A DNA stretch of 64,000 nt from Geothrix rubra (GTDB lineage: Bacteria; Acidobacteriota; Holophagae; Holophagales; Holophagaceae), in assembly GCF_030268065.1 (NCBI RefSeq), contig NZ_BSDD01000002.1:310001-374000 (forward strand), given 5' to 3'. Shown here in pieces: positions 47,601 to 54,651 of the stretch. The position numbers and the translations under genes are program-made. Numbering within the stretch: the first letter of the stretch is position 1; every line of letters starts with the position of its first letter. Below the pieces are notes generated by a model. It was not told the origin of the DNA. It ran no database searches and worked only from the letters and a program-made list of their open reading frames with translations.

Positions 47601-47608
47601 CTGTGGTG

Positions 47609-47646
47609 GGAACCATAAGATGTCCGTTTTGTCAGCTTATGGTTCC
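47609..47646. repeat. Perfect 11-bp inverted repeat after tmRNA
   Basis: GGAACCATAAG (47609-47619) and CTTATGGTTCC (47636-47646) enclose a 16-bp T-rich loop. It lies at the boundary where GC falls and could be a recombination-site remnant or an element end. No integrase or transposase gene is present. Confidence 0.6.
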
Positions 47647-47780
47647 TATTCGGGACCGGTCAGTTGATGCTTCCTGCCCCTCGAAAAAGTGATGAGCGTA
47701 GCGCCGTCGCCGAGGAATAGGACCTCAACGTTCGAGTTCAGCGGGCAACGACGAAACGCTAGACCCAAGCTGGCGAGAAT

Positions 47781-47879
47781 CTACCGCGTACCGCCTGACA
47801 GGGCCTGGTGGTCTGCCCTTGGCGCTCCGCTTGGGCTCGGCCATACCTCCTCGTAGAGCTTCTCGCGGTTCACGGACAT
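47781..47879 (-). pseudogene. Fragment resembling the N-terminus of an R-E-K-L-Y-E-E-V-W domain protein
   Basis: ATG 47879 opens a 32-residue frame, MSVNREKLYEEVWPSPS..., ending at TAG 47781-47783. The start N-R-E-K-L-Y-E-E-V-W is a pattern I know from larger proteins often found in mobile regions. The sequence stops resembling it right after the W. It is best read as a truncated remnant. The segment before it carries an in-frame continuation that overlaps the hydrolase gene and is not considered coding. Confidence 0.4.
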
Positions 47880-47932
47880 AACTCTAGCTTCGCGATCCGA
47901 AGGGGTTAGGTCTCGCTGAGTAAATAAGTGCC

Positions 47933-48586
47933 TCAAGTATGAGCCAATAAAATCTCGACGAAGGCTTCCGGCCTCAGGCGCGGAATATTGTGGCCGCAGT
48001 CGAAGGCGAAAGTCCTCCAATCTTTATCAACGCTCAAGCGTTGATAAAGATCGAGAAATGGGCTTCCATCCCAACCGTGTGCGCCGACGAAAATTTTCCG
48101 TGGAATGGTGCGCCAACGTCCGCTCAGTTCGATTGCCTGTAGGAATGCACCAATCGGGTGTGGGCGACAGCGAGGGTCCAAATTCGGCGGAGGTACACAA
48201 TTCAAACCATCGGTCGCCGCTCCCGAGATGAACGAATCACGGAAGCGAGGGCTCGTCAGTGACCAGACCGAGTCACCGGTCTCCGGCACGTAGGCATCGG
48301 AATAGACCAGCGCTCTGACAGTGCTTGATTCAGCATCGGCTGCGCCAGTCACCACCATTCCCCCATACGAGTGACCGACCAGTACGACCTCATCGTGGCA
48401 TGCTTTGATCGCGCGAATGGTCTCGATGATATGAGAGGAAAGATTCGCTGTTGGAGCGGGCTTGTCACCAAGCCCCGCGAGAGTCAGCGGTTGGGCATTG
48501 TGTCCGTGTGATTCGAGCAGTTCTGCGACCCTCTCGAAAGCCCAACCTCCTTGCCAACCTCCAGGCACCAAGATGAACGTAGTCAT
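47933..48586 (-). CDS. Alpha/beta-fold hydrolase (small esterase type)
   Basis: The protein has 217 residues. The N-terminal strand and oxyanion turn is FILVPGGWQGGWAFERV, the nucleophile elbow is GHSYGG with Ser73, a candidate acid lies around AYVPETGDS or the later Asp, and the candidate His is in FDCGHNIPRLRPEAF. This matches the family of small plant-hydroxynitrile-lyase-like or salicylate-esterase-like hydrolases of bacteria. It has no signal peptide. Base composition is clearly lower in GC than the surrounding genome, with less biased third positions, which points to recent acquisition. Substrate is unknown. Confidence 0.88.
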   Translation of the reverse strand: MTTFILVPGGWQGGWAFERVAELLESHGHNAQPLTLAGLGDKPAPTANLSSHIIETIRAIKACHDEVVLVGHSYGGMVVTGAADAESSTVRALVYSDAYVPETGDSVWSLTSPRFRDSFISGAATDGLNCVPPPNLDPRCRPHPIGAFLQAIELSGRWRTIPRKIFVGAHGWDGSPFLDLYQRLSVDKDWRTFAFDCGHNIPRLRPEAFVEILLAHT

Positions 48587-48797
48587 TCTTCAAATTTTCC
48601 TTTCGCGCAAATTGATGAAACTGGCGACCATCACCGACCTTGTGGAGAGGCCTAACGAAAGAAGGTATCCGCGAACCTCAGCGTGGCAACCTTAACCCAG
48701 GACTTCCACCATCCGTGGTCTAGAAGTGGGGAGGATGTCATGGATTCCTAGCCCGATGCTGTTCGTTGAATCTATTATAGGGGGCGATTCGTTTAAA

Positions 48798-48811
48798 GAT
48801 GTCGCGACATC
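48798..48811. promoter_or_regulatory. Perfect 14-bp palindrome before the 7TM protein gene
   Basis: GATGTCGCGACATC, 29 bp before the ATG at 48840, at a place suited to a repressor. TATTAT (48773-48778) upstream could be a -10. No cognate regulator is visible. Confidence 0.4.
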
Positions 48812-48839
48812 AACAATGAAATAAAAATGAGGTCATTGC

Positions 48840-50207
48840 ATGCGGCCCAGTTCTGATTCCTCGGCGGTGACCTCGATGGACACAGCCCAACGCAAACTGA
48901 TGCTTGGCATCGTCACTGCGATGTTGCTGGCATTTGCTGTCGTGATCGCCGACCTGGCGAGCGGTGGCCGCCCTGATCCGCCGGGATTGCGCGCTGCGGC
49001 GACTCTGCTCGATGGGACTTGGCGATTCCATACCGGCGATGACCCACACTGGGCGGAAGCCAACACGGACGATCGCGACTGGGAGACGGTCAATATGACC
49101 GCCGTACCGGGCAGCCACGACAGCGATGTGGGGCTACCCGATTATGTAGGCGGGTGGATGGCACACGGGCATCCCGGATATCACGGCTACGCCTGGTACC
49201 GGCGCGTGGTGACGGTGCCGTCCAAACCCACGTCGTGGGACATCCTCGGACCGACACTTGTGGAGGATGGCTATGAGCTCTATTGGAACGGCCAGCTGTT
49301 AGGTGGTTCAGGCAGGCTCGGTGCGGCCCCGCGGCTCGTCGGCACGCGACCGCTCCAGTTCACCCTGCCTTCCGATGCGGCGGGCACCCGTAATGTGCTC
49401 GCTCTTCGCGTGTACATGGCTCCCGGCTCCGGTGTTAGCGCAGACGGCGGCGGCATGCACAGCGCGCCCATATTGGCCCCGCGACCGATGAGCGAGGCGC
49501 TTCACCGTGTGCAATGGCAGCGAACCATCGCCGGCTACATCGTCGATTTGATCGAGCCATTAATGATGTTTGCACTCATTGGATTGGCATTCTGGTGCCG
49601 GCCTCGAAGCAACCACGGAGCGTTCCTGCTCCATGCCAGCATCGCACTCGCGCTGATGGCGGCGAGGCGCCTCAACAACGCGATCCTCGCGTGGACCGAT
49701 CTGATGGATCTGGCGACCTATGCGTGGCTGGCCTCCGTGATGTGGGTGCCAACAGTGGCCCTCTGGGCGTCGGCCTGGAATCGCTGGTGCCTGCCGCCGT
49801 GGCGAAGCATTGATGTGTCCGCCGCGCTGCTGGCGGTCTCCGCGGTGGTCGGCGCCGTGATCCATTCGACGAGTGTGACCAGAGCCAGCCGGCTCGGGTT
49901 CATCGCACTGTTTGTCGTGATAAGCGCACGTATCGCCCGCCGCGGATCCGTGCGGCCCCTGGCCCTCGTCACATTGGCCTCCATCATGGCCGCGCTGTTC
50001 GGCGGCGAGCTGCTCGATACGATCGGCGTACTGGGCATCTGGTTTCCGTTCGGTATCGGCGTATCCCGGACGCAATATGTCTACGCGCTCGCCATCCCGC
50101 TCCTGGCATTCTTGATCGTAAGATCGATGCCTTCAATAAGATCGGATCAGTCGGCCGACGTTCCCCCCGATAATTGGCCCGGCCTTAGTGTGGATTTTGG
50201 GCCATGA
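48840..50207 (+). CDS. Membrane protein: galactose-binding-like ectodomain plus seven helices, no output domain
   Basis: The protein has 455 residues. An N-terminal helix (about 20-40) precedes a jelly-roll ectodomain (about 55-210: LLDGTWRFHTGDDPHWAE, DDRDWETVNM, GYAWYRRVVTVP, YELYWNGQLLGGSG, NVLALRVYM), like the glycosyl hydrolase family 2 sugar-binding fold. Seven hydrophobic helices follow (about 230-430), the layout of 7TMR-DISM receptors. Those usually carry a kinase, cyclase or phosphatase domain, but here the protein ends 25 residues after the last helix. GAGGT lies 8 bp before ATG. GC is lower than the genome. It abuts the next gene, tail to tail. Confidence 0.78.
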   Translation: MRPSSDSSAVTSMDTAQRKLMLGIVTAMLLAFAVVIADLASGGRPDPPGLRAAATLLDGTWRFHTGDDPHWAEANTDDRDWETVNMTAVPGSHDSDVGLPDYVGGWMAHGHPGYHGYAWYRRVVTVPSKPTSWDILGPTLVEDGYELYWNGQLLGGSGRLGAAPRLVGTRPLQFTLPSDAAGTRNVLALRVYMAPGSGVSADGGGMHSAPILAPRPMSEALHRVQWQRTIAGYIVDLIEPLMMFALIGLAFWCRPRSNHGAFLLHASIALALMAARRLNNAILAWTDLMDLATYAWLASVMWVPTVALWASAWNRWCLPPWRSIDVSAALLAVSAVVGAVIHSTSVTRASRLGFIALFVVISARIARRGSVRPLALVTLASIMAALFGGELLDTIGVLGIWFPFGIGVSRTQYVYALAIPLLAFLIVRSMPSIRSDQSADVPPDNWPGLSVDFGP

Positions 50208-50966
50208 TCACTTGGCTCGGAAATTGAAACCACACCCGAGGTTCTCGAGCATCTTCCTGCCTGCATCTTCCATCTGGTAGTCCGGCGGCAAGTCAAAGGC
50301 AGATGAGGAGATGGGTCCTTCCTCGATGCGGGTGGTGGTGGTCGTGCTCGGTCCCACGACGGGTAGCACGACGCGGTAATTCAACGCGATGCCCTGGACC
50401 TTGGCCAGTTCCTCACCCATCTTGACGGCCGGGGCGGGTGCGGGCTGCAGCTGGCCGAGGAGGGTTTGAAGCCTGAGGAAGCGCTGATAGGGGAGGGCGG
50501 GCCCCGGCGGATGGACCGAGGGGTCGTTGCTGGTCTCGATGATCATGGGGCCCAGGCAGATCTTCCACTTGCGGCATTCGTGACCGAGGAGGATTTCAGT
50601 TCCCTGCTCCTCCACCCTGACGGTGGCATCGCTGAGACCCATCGCCCTCAGGACCAAGGGCGGCAGCGTCTTCAGCCTCTCCCTGGAAACCTCCGTAGCG
50701 AGCTCAAGGTCATCCCAGCTCATCTTCTGGATGAGCTTCTTCCTGTGGTCGATGCCGTAGGAGACCCCCTGCTGGAAATCGACCAGGAAGTCCACCTGGC
50801 TCTCGGGATGGTTGATCCGCATGAACCGGGAGGACCAGAGCTGGGTCTGCTCCTCTTCATGGCCGCGGCTGCTGCAGGTCTGGGTGAGGGTGAGATCGGC
50901 GGCCAGGAGGCTGACCGCAGAGAGGAGGAGGGCGACCATCGCCGTTGGAACCGTTCGCATGAGCAT
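50208..50966 (-). CDS. Exported protein, DUF4412-like suspected
   Basis: The protein has 252 residues. The signal peptide is MLMRTVPTAMVALLLSAVSLLAADL. The body has strands such as FMRINHPESQVDFLVDFQQGVSYGIDHRKKLIQKMSWDDLE and, after a Pro-rich region, a basic end. QTQLWSSRFMRI, SYGIDHRKK and TEILLGHECRKWKI recall proteins that read out a repeated phrase such as I-D-x-x-x-K-x-Y. That pattern is typical of DUF4412-type envelope proteins, but identity is not certain. ATG 50966 is the likely start, with GGAAAG upstream; ATG 50960 is possible. Confidence 0.7.
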   Translation of the reverse strand: MLMRTVPTAMVALLLSAVSLLAADLTLTQTCSSRGHEEEQTQLWSSRFMRINHPESQVDFLVDFQQGVSYGIDHRKKLIQKMSWDDLELATEVSRERLKTLPPLVLRAMGLSDATVRVEEQGTEILLGHECRKWKICLGPMIIETSNDPSVHPPGPALPYQRFLRLQTLLGQLQPAPAPAVKMGEELAKVQGIALNYRVVLPVVGPSTTTTTRIEEGPISSSAFDLPPDYQMEDAGRKMLENLGCGFNFRAK

Positions 50967-51590
50967 GCTCTTTCCAGGGATATCCCGAGCCAACCCCGCG
51001 CTTGCCCCAGGATCCGGGAACGCGGGGAGGGTCGTGCGGTTATGGAAGGGAGAGGGACGGGCAGCCTGCCCCGGAACGCGGGTGCCAGCGGGGGCAAGCT
51101 GTTCTCGCCCATCCGATGGGGTCCGGCGTCTGGCCAGGAATCCTCGATTCGACCGGAGGGGTCCGAGAGATCAGGGGCAAAGCCCGCGATCCTTGTGGAG
51201 GCTGGGCTGCGGAGGCTCGTGATACCTGGCGCCTCGTGAGCCTTCGTTCCAAGACCTGCGCCACCCTTCACCTCCCCTTCGAGTCAAAGCTGCTAAGGGC
51301 AGGGAGGGTGCCAATCCAGGCAATTCGAGGTAATCACACATAAAATTCAGCTTAGCGAGATGGCGGATCCGCCCTGCGCAACCTGGAGGCGAGGATGTGG
51401 CTTGATTTCGCCGCGACGACGCCATTTCGTCACGAGCCGACCCTCCCGATTCCCACCTGTTCAATCGATCAACAGGAACCGGCGCATCGGATACGAAACC
51501 CATGCACTGGGTCTGCGCGCGGGGATCCGCGGTTGCGGTTTGTGGATCTGGATCCTGACCAGATGCTATAACCCCGGTGAAGGATGCCGC
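50967..51590. other. 624-bp region upstream of the GAF-type sigma-54 activator gene
   Basis: I find no credible gene here. An extended -10, TG-C-TATAAC (51564-51572), lies about 20 bp before ATG 51591 and may be the activator's promoter. AT-richer DNA occurs at 51330-51355. The remainder shows no structure I can name. Confidence 0.4.
51564..51572 (+). promoter_or_regulatory. Extended -10 element of the activator gene
   Basis: TGCTATAAC, without a good -35. The expected start site would leave a leader of roughly 12 nt before ATG 51591. Confidence 0.35.
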
Positions 51591-53264
51591 ATGCAAGACG
51601 ATCAGAATCCACCCGCCCCTCGCCAAGGTCGACCTCGGCAGGAAGGCCAAGGAGGGCACGGGTCCCTTGCCGGCCGCGGAAGGCGAGTCGCGTTGCGCAA
51701 GCTGAAAATCCTTCGGGGCTTCCGCGAACGCCTGCACGAACTGACGCAGGAACGCGACGAACTGCACCTCGTCCTGCACATCAACAAGCTCCTCCTGAAC
51801 AACCTCGAGCCTGAGCAGCTGTTCACAGCCATCTCCTCAGCCCTGTGGGAGCGCCTCCACCACCACTACATGACCCTCAGCACCCTGGAACCGAGCGGCG
51901 CCAGGGAGCGCCTTCGGCTTCTGGACTTCCCGCGCTCCCCGGGGCGGTTGAAGATCGGCGACCAGGTTCCAGAATCCCTCGAGCGGGTCAATCTTGGGAT
52001 TGATATCAACCAGATCAATGTCCTTGGGCAGGACCAGATCGCCGCCCTTCTGCCACCGGAATTGGCTCGCCTGCACAAGCAGGAACAGATCCAGTCCATC
52101 TGCCTCATACCCCTGTTCTCCCGGGGCAGGACCCTCGGCGTGATCAGCCTAGGGAGCCAAAACGAGAGGGCCTTCCAGGGTGCCACCTTGCGCCTGCTGG
52201 AACTGGTTGCGGGCCAGGTCGCCCTCGCTCTCGACAATGCGATGGCCTTCCAGGACATCCGCCACTCTCGCGACAAGCTCGTGGAGGAGAAGCTCTACCT
52301 GGAAGAGGAAGTGGCTCAGGACTTCGCAACCCAAGAGATGGTCGGGGCCAGCCCCACCTTTGCGAAGGTCCTCCAGCAGATCGAAACCGTGGCCCCTTCC
52401 GACGCCACGGTGCTCCTGCTGGGGGAGACGGGGACTGGCAAGGAGCTCCTGGCTCGGACCATTCATGAGCGCAGCAAACGGAAGGCTCGTACCTTCGTCA
52501 AGCTCAATTGCTCGGCCATCCCCATGGGCCTGGTGGAGAGTGAACTGTTCGGCCACGAGCGGGGAGCCTTCACCGGGGCCATCGCCCGGAAGGTGGGCCG
52601 CTTCGAGTTGGCCCACCTGGGGTCCCTGTTCCTGGACGAGATTGGCGACCTGCCCCTGGAACTCCAGCCCAAACTCCTGCGCGCCATCCAGGAACGCGAA
52701 TTCGAGCGCCTGGGCAGCACCCGGACCATCCAGGTCGATGTCCGGCTGATCGCCGCCACCCACCAGGATCTGGCTCAGATGGTCGAGAACGGAACCTTCC
52801 GCCGGGACCTGTTCTACCGCCTGAACGTGTTCCCCATCCGGGTTCCGCCGCTGCGCGACCGCAGGGAGGACATCCCCAACCTGGTCCGCTATTTCACCCA
52901 GAAGTTCGCCAGGGCCATGGACAAGCGCATTGAGCGCATACCCGCCGAGACCATGGAATTCCTGGTTCGATGGCCTTGGCCTGGGAACATCCGGGAGCTT
53001 CAGAACCTGGTCGAGAGGTCCGTGATCCTCAGTCCGGGCCCGGATCTGCGTGTCCCCATGGGTGAGATGATCCTTCCGGCAGACCCTCCGCCGGTCGCCG
53101 CCACCCAGACCTACGAGGACCTGGAGCGCCAGGGCATCCTGGATGCGCTGAAGGCGAGCGGTGGTGCCGTGGGGGGCCCCCATGGCGCCGCCGCTCGCCT
53201 CGGCCTGAAGCGCACCACCTTGCACTCCAAGATGAAACGGCTCGGTCTCGATCGGCCCAAGTGA
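51591..53264 (+). CDS. Sigma-54-dependent activator with GAF domain (FhlA/NorR type)
   Basis: The protein has 557 residues. A basic, low-complexity N-terminus (about 1-35) and coiled coil (LRGFRERLHELTQERDELHLVLHINKLLL) precede a GAF domain (about 60-225). The AAA+ domain has Walker A GETGTGKE, GAFTGA (sigma-54 contact), Walker B SLFLDEIGD and R-fingers in FYRLNVFPIRVPPLRDRREDIP. The C-terminal Fis HTH is GGPHGAAARLGLKRTTLHSKM. ATG 51591 is the first sensible start. Matching binding-site-plus-promoter modules lie downstream at 53261 and 54177, and it is their probable activator. Confidence 0.93.
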   Translation: MQDDQNPPAPRQGRPRQEGQGGHGSLAGRGRRVALRKLKILRGFRERLHELTQERDELHLVLHINKLLLNNLEPEQLFTAISSALWERLHHHYMTLSTLEPSGARERLRLLDFPRSPGRLKIGDQVPESLERVNLGIDINQINVLGQDQIAALLPPELARLHKQEQIQSICLIPLFSRGRTLGVISLGSQNERAFQGATLRLLELVAGQVALALDNAMAFQDIRHSRDKLVEEKLYLEEEVAQDFATQEMVGASPTFAKVLQQIETVAPSDATVLLLGETGTGKELLARTIHERSKRKARTFVKLNCSAIPMGLVESELFGHERGAFTGAIARKVGRFELAHLGSLFLDEIGDLPLELQPKLLRAIQEREFERLGSTRTIQVDVRLIAATHQDLAQMVENGTFRRDLFYRLNVFPIRVPPLRDRREDIPNLVRYFTQKFARAMDKRIERIPAETMEFLVRWPWPGNIRELQNLVERSVILSPGPDLRVPMGEMILPADPPPVAATQTYEDLERQGILDALKASGGAVGGPHGAAARLGLKRTTLHSKMKRLGLDRPK

Positions 53265-53296
53265 CGACATGAAGTCGCGAGACGCCATGTCGTCAC
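53261..53296. promoter_or_regulatory. Activator-binding palindrome A (11-14-11)
   Basis: GTGACGACATG, 14 bp, CATGTCGTCAC: a perfect inverted repeat that begins at the last codon of the activator gene. It sits 85 bp upstream of promoter A. It could also form a terminator hairpin. Confidence 0.7.
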
Positions 53297-53381
53297 GTCA
53301 CCGCGGCGTAATGGTCGGGGGACGCCGATCCTAGCCGAATCAAATCGTTCTCCTGCTGCAGCTCCGGCAATCCGGGAAGAC

Positions 53382-53396
53382 TGGCATCGGGTGTGC
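53382..53396 (+). promoter_or_regulatory. Sigma-54 promoter A
   Basis: TGGCATCGGGTGTGC: GG and GC at the proper 10-bp separation. Followed by a leader of about 17 nt to GTG 53425 with SD GGAGG. The same promoter-plus-leader text recurs at 54299. Confidence 0.8.
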
Positions 53397-53424
53397 GCTG
53401 AGGCTCCGTGACTGGAGGCCCGAC

Positions 53425-54001
53425 GTGTTCCAAACCCGGGGCGAAAACGGACTGGATGCCGTGCGGTGGACCGATGCCACCCGACGCTCCGCGCTGCGGG
53501 TCCTGGGCCGGTGCTTGGCCTTTCTGCTTGCCTTGGTCCTGCTCCAGGCCCTGTTGTCATGCCGGGGACCCTATTTCACGGAATCCCACCTGGAGAAGGA
53601 TCGGATTCCCGAGCTGAAAACGTTCAGCATCGACCGGTCACCAGATCCCAGTCTCTTCATCTGGGATATGCGTCCGATCCCGTTCGAGGAGTTGAGGCCG
53701 ATGGTGTCCGACCGGGTCCAGGAGAAGGGGTACCGGCTCGCATCGCCTCAGGAGGCCGATTTCCGGATCATCCTGACCACCTTTCACGGAGGAGTCGACC
53801 CCGCGCAGCCGGATTGCGGTCGTGGAGATCTACGAGCGGTCCAGCTCCCAGAAGCTATGGTCGGGCCACGCCGAGATTCCCTATCAGATTGATCCGAGCG
53901 TCGGGGTGGCGAACCAACCCACCTTGACCGGGCTGCTGGACCTCATTCCTCCTCGCACCAAGGCCCTGCCTGCATCTTCAAACGCCCACCTGAAGGACTG
54001 A
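53425..54001 (+). pseudogene. DUF4136-like lipoprotein gene with a frameshift
   Basis: The frame opens at GTG 53425, with GGAGG upstream. The signal peptide ends in a lipobox (LLQALLSCRGP), followed by a body that reads well to FRIILTTFHGGVDP. Then the frame degrades. From 53810 another phase continues the protein: RIAVVEIYERSSSQKLWSG, HAEIPYQIDPS, PTLTGLLDLIPPRTKALP, to a stop at 53999-54001. The break lies within about 53797-53810, near CCCC, and needs one extra base or an equivalent change. It is either a recent mutation, an assembly error, or a programmed shift. About 191 residues when joined. Confidence 0.75.
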
Positions 54002-54176
54002 CGGCGCGCCTCCCTTGATGGGATGGAAGCGCCGCCTCCCGGCGCTTACCTGAAGCAGAATCCGCACGGAGGGCCTGCGGGGTTCGAGATCCAGGGTGGG
54101 AGGAGCGCGGTCCGGCCGACCAGCTACGCGGCTCCGTTCCTGTCGAGACGAAGTGACTCGGCTTCGACCGGGCCAG

Positions 54177-54212
54177 GTGACGACATGGAGTCGCAAGACT
54201 TCATATCGTCTC
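54177..54212. promoter_or_regulatory. Activator-binding palindrome B (11-14-11, degenerate)
   Basis: GTGACGACATG, 14 bp, CATATCGTCTC. The left arm is identical to palindrome A and the right arm has three changes. A second inverted repeat, TCGAGACGA (54143-54151) / TCGTCTCGA (54206-54214), overlaps the right arm. Confidence 0.6.
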
Positions 54213-54298
54213 GACGTGACGAGTCCATCCCCCGGATGGAAGAGCGGGTGTTTATTTAAATTGTTGAATTTATTTTTGTTACTTTGGATTTCATTTCT

Positions 54299-54313
54299 TG
54301 GCATCAGGTGTGC
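54299..54313 (+). promoter_or_regulatory. Sigma-54 promoter B
   Basis: TGGCATCAGGTGTGC, one base different from promoter A in the 15-mer. AT-rich DNA (54250-54298) lies between it and palindrome B, which would favour DNA bending. The leader includes CTCCGTGAACGGAGG, where the ribosome-binding GGAG could pair with CTCC. Confidence 0.8.
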
Positions 54314-54342
54314 CCTTAGGACTCCGTGAACGGAGGCCCTGT

Positions 54343-54627
54343 GTGCTGAGAATCCATGTAGAAAACGAAACCAATGCCGTCCGGCTGCGCCTGGAAGGGA
54401 AGCTCATTCATCCCTGGGTGGATGAACTGTTCCGGACCTGGATGGACACCTCGCCCCGCATCCCCGGCCATTGGGGAGTGCTGGTGGACCTGTCCGAGGT
54501 CTCCTTCGTGGACGCCCGCGGCAAAGCCATGCTCGCGGCCATGCGCCGGGCCGGGTGTTCCCTGCAGGGGCCTACCCCATTCATCGAAGCCGTCATCGAA
54601 GAAGTCGAATCCCTTTCCAAGGATTGA
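54343..54627 (+). CDS. STAS-like small protein, first gene of the RND operon
   Basis: The protein has 94 residues from GTG 54343, with CGGAGG 6 bp upstream and behind promoter B. The fold pattern VRLRLEGKLIHPWVDELFRTWMD, then GVLVDLSEVSFVDARGKAMLAAMRRAG, matches STAS domains (anti-sigma-factor antagonist type), whose loop D-x-S-x-V-x-F-V-D-A is here DLSEVSFVDARG. The usual phosphorylatable Ser/Thr after the aspartate is not clear. Such genes recur at the head of similar efflux operons in this group; this is from memory. Its role is unknown. The next gene is 24 bp away. Confidence 0.8.
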   Translation: MLRIHVENETNAVRLRLEGKLIHPWVDELFRTWMDTSPRIPGHWGVLVDLSEVSFVDARGKAMLAAMRRAGCSLQGPTPFIEAVIEEVESLSKD

Positions 54628-54651
54628 TCCATTCCCTCCCAGGAGCCTCCC

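Noticed and set aside
47880-48020. Extension of the R-E-K-L-Y-E-E-V-W fragment to a 79-codon frame
   Set aside because: The extra part overlaps the hydrolase gene and lacks resemblance. Only the part from ATG 47879 matches.
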